Below, piece after piece: positions 6,947 to 11,228 of a DNA stretch of 11,228 nucleotides. Origin of the DNA: Eubacteriales Family XIII. Incertae Sedis bacterium (lineage in GTDB: Bacteria > Bacillota > Clostridia > Peptostreptococcales > Anaerovoracaceae); the NCBI GenBank assembly GCA_031263875.1, contig JAISEX010000251.1, forward strand, positions 1-11,228, written 5' to 3'. The position numbers and the translations under genes were made by a program. The notes beneath the pieces were generated by a model that ran no database searches, was not told the DNA's origin, and saw only the letters and a program-made list of their open reading frames with translations. Each line of letters opens with the position of its first letter. Positions within the stretch are counted from its first letter, which is position 1.

Positions 6947-7624
6947 ATGAATTTATTGGAACTCAATGATATTTCAAAGATTTACGGGAACGTCAAGGCG
7001 CTCAACCGTATCGATTTGACGGTCGAGCAGGGCGAGTGGCTCGCCATTATGGGGCCGTCCGGTTCGGGCAAGACCACGATGATGAACATTATCGGCTGCA
7101 TGGATAAGCCGACGTCCGGCACCGTCCTTTTGGACGGCATAAACATTTCGACGGAAAATTCGAAGAGCCTGACGGCGATCCGCCGCGATAAGATCGGGTT
7201 GATATTCCAGCAGTTTCACCTGATCAATTACCTGACGGCCGTGGAAAACGTGATGGTCGCGCAGTATTATCACAGCATGCCGAGCGAAAAAGAGGCGCTG
7301 GAGGCGCTTGAGCGCGTGGGGCTTCTCGGCCGCGCAAAGCATCTGCCGAGCCAGCTTTCGGGCGGCGAGCAGCAGCGGGTCTGCATCGCGCGCGCGTTGA
7401 TCAATTACCCGCGGCTTATTTTGGCCGACGAGCCGACGGGGAATCTGGACGAATTAAACGAGAACATCGTCCTCGATATTTTCAAGCAATTGCACCGGGA
7501 CGGCAGCACCATTATCGTGGTGACGCATGACCCGGAGGTCGCGGAAGACGCGCAGCGGACGGTCGTGCTGGAACACGGCCTTATTACGAAGATCAAGGAG
7601 AACGAACGGAGGGGTTTGTCATGA
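6947..7624 (+). CDS. ABC transporter ATP-binding protein, MacB/LolD type
   Basis: A 225-residue complete nucleotide-binding subunit. Walker A is G36-PSGSGK-T43, the Q-loop is in IFQQFHLI near residue 90, the ABC signature is L137-SGGEQQR, Walker B is L157-ILADEP with the catalytic Glu, the D-loop is GNLD, and the switch His is H194 in VVTHDPE. The sequence class ([27 protein letters not shown]) is that of ATPases paired with FtsX/MacB permeases. ATG at 6947 follows GGTGGAGG; the upstream in-frame start at 6869 lies inside the permease gene and is rejected. Its stop overlaps the next start as ATGA (7621-7624), so it is coupled to the FMN-binding lipoprotein. Confidence 0.95.
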   Translation: MNLLELNDISKIYGNVKALNRIDLTVEQGEWLAIMGPSGSGKTTMMNIIGCMDKPTSGTVLLDGINISTENSKSLTAIRRDKIGLIFQQFHLINYLTAVENVMVAQYYHSMPSEKEALEALERVGLLGRAKHLPSQLSGGEQQRVCIARALINYPRLILADEPTGNLDELNENIVLDIFKQLHRDGSTIIVVTHDPEVAEDAQRTVVLEHGLITKIKENERRGLS

Positions 7625-8055
7625 GAAGAATAATTGCCTGTTTTGCGGTCGTGCTGATACTTTCCGTGGCGGGCTTGTCCGCCTGCAAAAACGGCTCCGC
7701 CGACGTCACGTACAAGAACGGCGTCTACGTCGGGAAAAGCGGCGAGGACGACAGAGGCGCGTACGGCGAGGTGACGATCACGATCGAAAGCGGGGCGGTG
7801 GCGGACTGCGTCTTCGTCACGTGGCAGAAGGACGGAAGCATTAAGGATGAGGATTACGGGAAGGTAAACGGCGAGATTTCCAATCAGGACTACTATGACA
7901 AAGCCCAGCTTGCCGTCGCTGCGATGGCGGACTATGCGCGGCAGTTTGTCGCGGCTCAGGAGCTTGCGGATGTGGACGCCATAGCGGGCGCCACGATCGC
8001 CTTCGGGCAGTTTGAGGAGGCGGTAATCGACGCGCTGGATGAGGCGAAAGAGTGA
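7621..8055 (+). CDS. FMN-binding domain lipoprotein (flavinylation substrate)
   Basis: A 144-residue exported lipoprotein. The signal peptide ends in a lipobox, LSAC with Cys22. The rest fits one FMN_bind domain of the NqrC/RnfG kind: YKNGVYVGKSG followed by a strand (GEVTITIESGAVADC) and the C-terminal motif DAIAGATIAF. In this family FMN is joined by a phosphoester to the Thr of (S/A)GAT, here T125, by the enzyme ApbE, whose gene is the next one (8480). The start overlaps the ATPase stop by 4 bases, tying it to the iron operon. The likely role is a one-domain electron carrier on the outer face of the membrane, perhaps serving iron reduction with the DUF2318 protein. The chemistry is well founded; the partner is inferred. 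Confidence 0.88.
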   Translation: MRRIIACFAVVLILSVAGLSACKNGSADVTYKNGVYVGKSGEDDRGAYGEVTITIESGAVADCVFVTWQKDGSIKDEDYGKVNGEISNQDYYDKAQLAVAAMADYARQFVAAQELADVDAIAGATIAFGQFEEAVIDALDEAKE

Positions 8056-8087
8056 AATTCGTTGGTGATTTATTGCTTTGGGCGCAT

Positions 8088-8177
8088 GGGGCTGTCGCAT
8101 CATGAGTTTGATTGGGGTTCGGTTAATGTAATATAATGGAGCTTTTCGCGAATCGGGGATAATGATGGAACAGCCCC
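8088..8177. repeat. 90-bp terminal-inverted-repeat unit within the left copy
   Basis: GGGGCTGT-CG-CATCAT (8088-8103) and ATGATG-GA-ACAGCCCC (8162-8177) are inverted repeats of 16 bases with 2 mismatched pairs. GGGGCTGTC-type ends resemble those of several insertion-sequence families, so this may be a miniature non-coding derivative. No target duplication was clear. Confidence 0.6.
8108..8137 (+). promoter_or_regulatory. candidate sigma-A promoter inside the repeat, toward apbE
   Basis: TTGATT (8108-8113), 18 bases, TATAAT (8132-8137). Transcription would begin near 8144 and give apbE a leader of about 335 bases running through the repeat. No better promoter is visible between here and apbE, and no clear terminator separates apbE from the operon either. 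Confidence 0.4.
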
Positions 8178-8479
8178 ACCGGGCTATCCGGGGCTTTGGC
8201 CCTGGCGCTCAGAACGAGCGCGTGGGACGTGAGGTTGTTTCGCGCTTTCGGCTCTCGGCATCACTTTTCATTCGATCCCGCGCCGTGGCTGCTGCGCACC
8301 CCTCCTATCCCTTGCGCGAAACATGCGGGCGGAGTAAACAGCACACGCAACTTTACACGGCGTATAAGTTTTCTGTAAAAAACAACAAAAATGCGAGATA
8401 AGAATACAACGAGAGCATCCTCACCGTGCCGTCATCCTTACCACCCTCGTGAGGCAAACGTAAGAGCAGGGCGAACCGA

Positions 8480-9454
8480 ATGAAAGAATATCCCGACATG
8501 CATAAAAGCGAAAAACTGTTCCCCGCGATGGGCACGATAATAAGCCTCGCGGCGTATGGAATGGGCGCTGAGAAGGTACTGAATGCCGCGCAATCAACGG
8601 TCGAGAGCCTTGACCGGCTGCTTTCGCATACACGGGGCGACAGCGAAATATCTCGGCTGAATTCCGCGTCGGGCGGCGAATGGCTCAGGGTACAGGACGA
8701 TACCGCCGCCTGCTTAAATGAAGCCACCCGCTGCGCCGAAACGACCGGCGGCACGTTCGATCCCGCGCTCGGCGTCTTGATCGATCTGTGGGCCGCCGCA
8801 AGAAAGAAAAAGCGCATTCCCGCTCAGTATCAGATCGAGCGGGCGCTCGATTCCGGCGGTTTTCGCTCTATCGAGCGGGGCGGCGCGGGCAGATTCCGGC
8901 TTGCGAACGGCGCGAAACTCAATCTCGGCGGGATTGGGAAAGGGTACGCGGCCGACCAGATTTGCGCGTTGTGCCGGTCTGAAAGCGTCAGTTCCGCGCT
9001 TTTCTCGCTGGGAACGTCGTCGATAACGGCATTGGGCGTGAAACCAGATGGTTCGCCGTGGAAGGTGGGGCTCAGGGCGGTAGACGGCGGGAACGGCGTC
9101 TGCTTCGGTACGGTGCGCATAAGCGGCCGGTTTCTCTCCACGTCGGGCGATTACGAAGATTTTGACGTGATCGATGGGCGGCGCTGCCATCATATTCTCG
9201 ATACAAACACCGGCTATCCCGCGGACAGCGGCCTGCGTTCCGTGACGATCATCGCGGACAGCGGCGTTGTCAGCGAGGCGTATTCGACGGCGCTGTTTGT
9301 GATGGGGCTCGAGCGGGCGCTGGAGTTTCACCGGCGCGCGGGCGGTTTCGAGGGGATTTTCGTGACTTCGGATAGGCGCGTCCACTGCACGCCGGGCGCG
9401 CGGGAAGTGTTTGAGTTTAGTGGGCCTGAGCTCGGGTATCGGTACGAAGCGTAG
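8480..9454 (+). CDS. apbE: ApbE, FAD:protein FMN transferase
   Basis: A 324-residue enzyme that takes FMN from FAD and links it to Thr in exported FMN_bind domains; the lipoprotein at 7621-8055 is the obvious substrate. Family landmarks in order: FPAMGTIISL near the N-terminus, SRLNSASGGEWLRV, TGGTFDPALGVLIDLW, KLNLGGIGKGYAADQI, SLGTSSITALG, STSGDYEDF, HHILDTNTGYPA and SEAYSTALFVMG. In the last, most ApbE proteins have D-A-L-S-T, with Asp and Thr four residues apart binding the metal; here the Asp position is Glu (E266) and Thr is kept (T270). No lipobox or clear signal peptide is seen, so the enzyme may act inside or be exported by an unclear route. ATG at 8480 has only a weak GCAGGG upstream; ATG 8498 is an alternative. 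Confidence 0.92.
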   Translation: MKEYPDMHKSEKLFPAMGTIISLAAYGMGAEKVLNAAQSTVESLDRLLSHTRGDSEISRLNSASGGEWLRVQDDTAACLNEATRCAETTGGTFDPALGVLIDLWAAARKKKRIPAQYQIERALDSGGFRSIERGGAGRFRLANGAKLNLGGIGKGYAADQICALCRSESVSSALFSLGTSSITALGVKPDGSPWKVGLRAVDGGNGVCFGTVRISGRFLSTSGDYEDFDVIDGRRCHHILDTNTGYPADSGLRSVTIIADSGVVSEAYSTALFVMGLERALEFHRRAGGFEGIFVTSDRRVHCTPGAREVFEFSGPELGYRYEA

Positions 9455-9666
9455 CGGAGGGACGGCAAGGAGAGGGGACCTCGCGTCGTGTTGTATCTCG
9501 CGTGTTTTGGCACTCGTGCGATAAAACAGTTCGCCGTAGTAGAATGAATGTGCCGTGTGCTTTTCTCGCACAGGCATTGCGGCTGCGAGTGCAATGAAAG
9601 ACTTTTCGGAGGCGGCACGGAATGGCGTATATGTCCCGCGCAAGGGATATGAGGGGTGCGGTAGCA

Positions 9667-9758
9667 GTGGGGCACTCAAAAATAAGAAACCTGGTTTTCC
9701 AAATACTCGCGTAAGGCTGTGCTGCGGGTTACGTACAAAATTATGTTGAGTGCCCCAC
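9667..9758. repeat. 92-bp nested inverted-repeat unit
   Basis: GTGGGGCACTCAA (9667-9679) and TTGAGTGCCCCAC (9746-9758) are perfect 13-bp terminal inverted repeats around a 66-base centre. No such unit occurs in the left compound copy, which suggests a separate later insertion of a miniature element. Confidence 0.65.
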
Positions 9759-9775
9759 CGAAAGCCCCGCATGCT

Positions 9776-9810
9776 CTGTTTTACGCTGCGGCTAAAGCCG
9801 CGTAAAACAG
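9776..9810. repeat. strong hairpin in the right repeat copy
   Basis: CTGTTTTAC-GCT-GCGGC, loop TAAA, GCCGC-GTAAAACAG: 14 base pairs with a 3-base bulge. Flanking GCCCCACCG (9752-9760) and CGGTGGGGGC (9816-9824) can close an outer stem. No T-run follows on either strand, so a structural or mobile-repeat role is more likely than termination. Confidence 0.6.
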
Positions 9811-9819
9811 GCTCCGGTG

Positions 9820-9895
9820 GGGGCTGTTTCCTCGCTGTTTTAATTTTGTCAAAACTTCAACAATAAAACCGCCTTATCTCCTTCAGGACAGCCCC
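9820..9895. repeat. 76-bp terminal-inverted-repeat unit within the right copy
   Basis: GGGGCTGT (9820-9827) and ACAGCCCC (9888-9895) are inverted ends. The flanking bases match those of the 8088-8177 unit in reverse orientation, so the two are diverged copies of one element whose centres no longer align well. Confidence 0.55.
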
Positions 9896-10045
9896 ATGCG
9901 CCCCGGCACGAAAAAAAGCGACACATACGATTATGCCGCGCATTATTTCCCGTTTTACGGCAGCGCGGTTACCATTATCGCGGGGATCACGGTTGGAAAA
10001 AATATGAGAATGTTTCGGTTTGATTGTGGTATAATTATTGCATGA
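9896..10045 (+). CDS. possible 49-residue ORF coupled to rpoN
   Basis: An ATG at 9896, 7 bases after AGGA (9885-9888), opens a frame of 49 codons that ends in TGA overlapping the rpoN start as ATGA. The peptide contains a mildly hydrophobic stretch (SAVTIIAGITVG) and matches no family I know. The spacing and overlap look like translational coupling, but the ribosome site belongs to the end of a repeat and the frame may be chance. Confidence 0.2.
   Translation: MRPGTKKSDTYDYAAHYFPFYGSAVTIIAGITVGKNMRMFRFDCGIIIA
10027..10035 (+). promoter_or_regulatory. extended -10 promoter directly before rpoN
   Basis: TG-G-TATAAT (10027-10035) is a perfect extended -10. No good -35 lies at 16-18 bases upstream, as is allowed for extended -10 promoters. 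The start site would fall at about 10041-10043, on the rpoN ATG itself. No ribosome site is seen before that ATG. Confidence 0.5.
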
Positions 10046-11228
10046 AACTTGAATTCGATCTCACTATTCAACAGAAGCAGACGCTCTCGATGACGCCGGA
10101 GCTGATTCAGGCGATCACGATCCTGCAATATAACGCGCAGGAATTGGAGCTCTATGTCGAACAGCAGGTGCAGGAAAATCCTCTGCTCGACGTCGACGAG
10201 CCTAAGCCGGACGCCGGCGCCGCGGCGGAGGCCGACGAGTACGAGGAAAAGACATACGAGGATAAACGGGGCGAGAAGGTGCGCGGCGAGGAGGATTTCG
10301 ACTGGAGCGAATATCTGAACGAGCGCGAATATGACGATATCAGTTATAAGAATTTTGGCATGCGCCCCGTTCCGGAAAACGGCGACGGTTTCTTGTCCGA
10401 CCGGCCGGCGGCGGAAAACCGCAGCCTCAGCGAGCATCTGATGTCGCAGCTTTCGCTTGCCTGCATTTCGGAGCGGAAGAAAAAGATCGGCGAATATGTT
10501 ATCGAATCGCTCGACCGCAACGGATATCTAACGCAGACCGCCGGCGAGATTGCGGAAACGTTGGCGGAGGATCCCGCGCGGGTCAGCAAAGTCATCGCTT
10601 TTATCCAGACTTTCGACCCGCTCGGTGTCGCGGCCGCCGATCTCAAGGAATCGTTGATTTTGCAGATAAACAGCATGGCGGACGGGTATATGAACGATGA
10701 TGACCGGCGCGTGGCGGAGGCGATCATAGCGGACCATCTCGACGATCTCGCGGCGAATAGGATATCGGTTATCGCGAAGTCGGTCAAGCGGTCCGTCAGC
10801 GACGTGCAGCGCATAGCGGACGCGATCCGGCTGCTCGAACCCAAACCCGGACGGCATTTCAGCGACGACGATACGCGGTATATCCTGCCGGATATTATCG
10901 TCGAGAAGGACGCGGATGGGTATACGGTGAGCCTGAACGAGATCAGTTCGCCGCGGCTTTACGTCAGCCCGTATTACCGGCAGGTGCTCGCCTGCGAGGA
11001 AAAGGATTCCGAAACGGCGAAATTCCTGACGGGCCGGCTCAATTCCGCACTTTGGCTGATAAAAAGTATTGAACAAAGAAACCAAACGATATACAATGTG
11101 GTTAAGGCGATAGTCGAACATCAGGTTGCTTTTTTTGATAAGGGCGAAAAACAGTTGCGGCCGCTGACGCTGAAGAAAATAGCCGACGCCGTGGGCGTCC
11201 ATGAATCGACGGTGAGCCGTTCGGTGAA
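10042..11228 (+). CDS. rpoN: RNA polymerase sigma-54 factor RpoN (3' end outside window)
   Basis: The first 395 complete codons of sigma-54, which directs RNA polymerase to -24/-12 promoters that need an AAA+ activator. Region I is visible at residues 1 to about 48, with the diagnostic LSMTPELIQAITILQYNAQEL and QQVQENPLL. The acidic region II covers about residues 50-110. The core-binding part of region III follows (GEYVIESLDRNGYLT, FDPLGVAA, IRLLEPKPGRHF), and the window ends inside the HTH at KKIADAVGVHESTVSRSV. The C-terminal RpoN box lies beyond the edge. The frame is intact throughout what is visible. No sigma-54 activator gene or -24/-12 promoter is apparent in this window, so its regulon is not indicated here. 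Confidence 0.96.
   Translation, partial: MKLEFDLTIQQKQTLSMTPELIQAITILQYNAQELELYVEQQVQENPLLDVDEPKPDAGAAAEADEYEEKTYEDKRGEKVRGEEDFDWSEYLNEREYDDISYKNFGMRPVPENGDGFLSDRPAAENRSLSEHLMSQLSLACISERKKKIGEYVIESLDRNGYLTQTAGEIAETLAEDPARVSKVIAFIQTFDPLGVAAADLKESLILQINSMADGYMNDDDRRVAEAIIADHLDDLAANRISVIAKSVKRSVSDVQRIADAIRLLEPKPGRHFSDDDTRYILPDIIVEKDADGYTVSLNEISSPRLYVSPYYRQVLACEEKDSETAKFLTGRLNSALWLIKSIEQRNQTIYNVVKAIVEHQVAFFDKGEKQLRPLTLKKIADAVGVHESTVSRSV

Larger units (their letters stand above)
8080..8415 (+). repeat. left copy of a compound inverted repeat flanking apbE
   Basis: This copy fills most of the 424-base gap before apbE. Conserved blocks appear in the same order as in the reverse complement of 9480-9903. 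They are GGGCGCATGGGGCTGTC (8080-8096, identical over 17 bases to 9887-9903), GGAACAGCCCCACCGG (8167-8182, versus 9814-9831), a 30-base block at 8295-8324 (27 of 30 identical to 9631-9660 reversed), GCACACG (8341-8347) and GCGAGATA...ACAACGAGAG (8393-8415). The DNA between blocks has diverged. Open frames here lack coding features. Confidence 0.7.
9480..9903 (-). repeat. right copy of the compound inverted repeat flanking apbE
   Basis: Read on the minus strand it repeats the block order of 8080-8415, starting at 9903 and ending near 9480. It is about 90 bases longer, mostly because of an extra 92-bp inverted-repeat unit (9667-9758) and a strong hairpin (9776-9810). Together with the left copy it places apbE inside a 1.8-kb inverted-repeat-bounded segment. 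No transposase or recombinase gene is present. Confidence 0.7.

Noticed and set aside
8162-8401. Short + strand frames in the left repeat copy
   Set aside because: They lie wholly in repeat DNA, with low-complexity products and no conserved pattern shared with the right copy at protein level.
8714-9772. 352-codon minus-strand frame opposite apbE
   Set aside because: It runs through both apbE and the repeat, has no recognisable domain, and apbE motifs are unambiguous on the + strand.
8056-9903. CRISPR array
   Set aside because: The repeats are few, inverted and of unlike sizes, with no regular direct repeat-spacer pattern.
8080-9903. Complete insertion sequence or integron cassette
   Set aside because: No transposase or integrase frame and no clear target duplication. 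Only the repeat symmetry supports mobility, so it is listed as a repeat pair.

Overview
The window comes from a moderately GC-rich bacterium, most likely a Gram-positive, Clostridia-like Bacillota. This rests on lipobox lipoproteins in place of free periplasmic proteins, AGGAGG-type ribosome sites, a TTGACA/TATGAT promoter and a sigma-54 gene of normal architecture. Genus-level placement is not possible from the sequence alone.

Layout. At 1-159 lies the possible tail of a + strand gene and a hairpin terminator. A short stand-alone AraC-type regulator (152-562, minus strand) faces a long + strand operon. The operon starts at a consensus sigma-A promoter (639-667), followed immediately by a 32-bp dyad made of two abutting TTAGC-N4-GCTAA boxes (679-710). 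Its genes are a FeoA-domain protein (789-1031), an FTR1-family iron permease (1024-2223), a P19/Tp34-type iron-binding lipoprotein (2259-2861), a DUF2318 multi-pass membrane protein with a Cys-rich outer domain (2960-4219), two FtsX/MacB-type ABC permeases (4242-5528 and 5799-6932), a MacB/LolD-type ATPase (6947-7624) and an FMN-binding lipoprotein (7621-8055). A 165-bp inverted-repeat element sits between the two permease genes.

Downstream, apbE (8480-9454, FAD:protein FMN transferase) stands alone between two imperfect copies of one compound repeat in inverted orientation (about 8080-8415 and 9480-9903). The right copy holds further nested inverted repeats. The window ends in rpoN (10042 onward, incomplete), preceded by an extended -10 so close to the ATG that a leaderless transcript is possible.

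How the genes work together. FTR1 + P19 + DUF2318 + two FtsX-like permeases + ATPase matches the known P19/FetMP type of iron-uptake locus. The additions here are a FeoA-like protein fused by overlap to the permease gene, and a lipoprotein with an AGAT flavinylation motif whose modifying enzyme, ApbE, is encoded next door. The simplest reading is an envelope iron-acquisition machine in which P19 binds metal, FTR1 moves iron across the membrane, the ABC part acts on an unknown substrate, and the flavinylated lipoprotein with the Cys-rich DUF2318 domain carries electrons outside the membrane. The electron-transfer part is inference.
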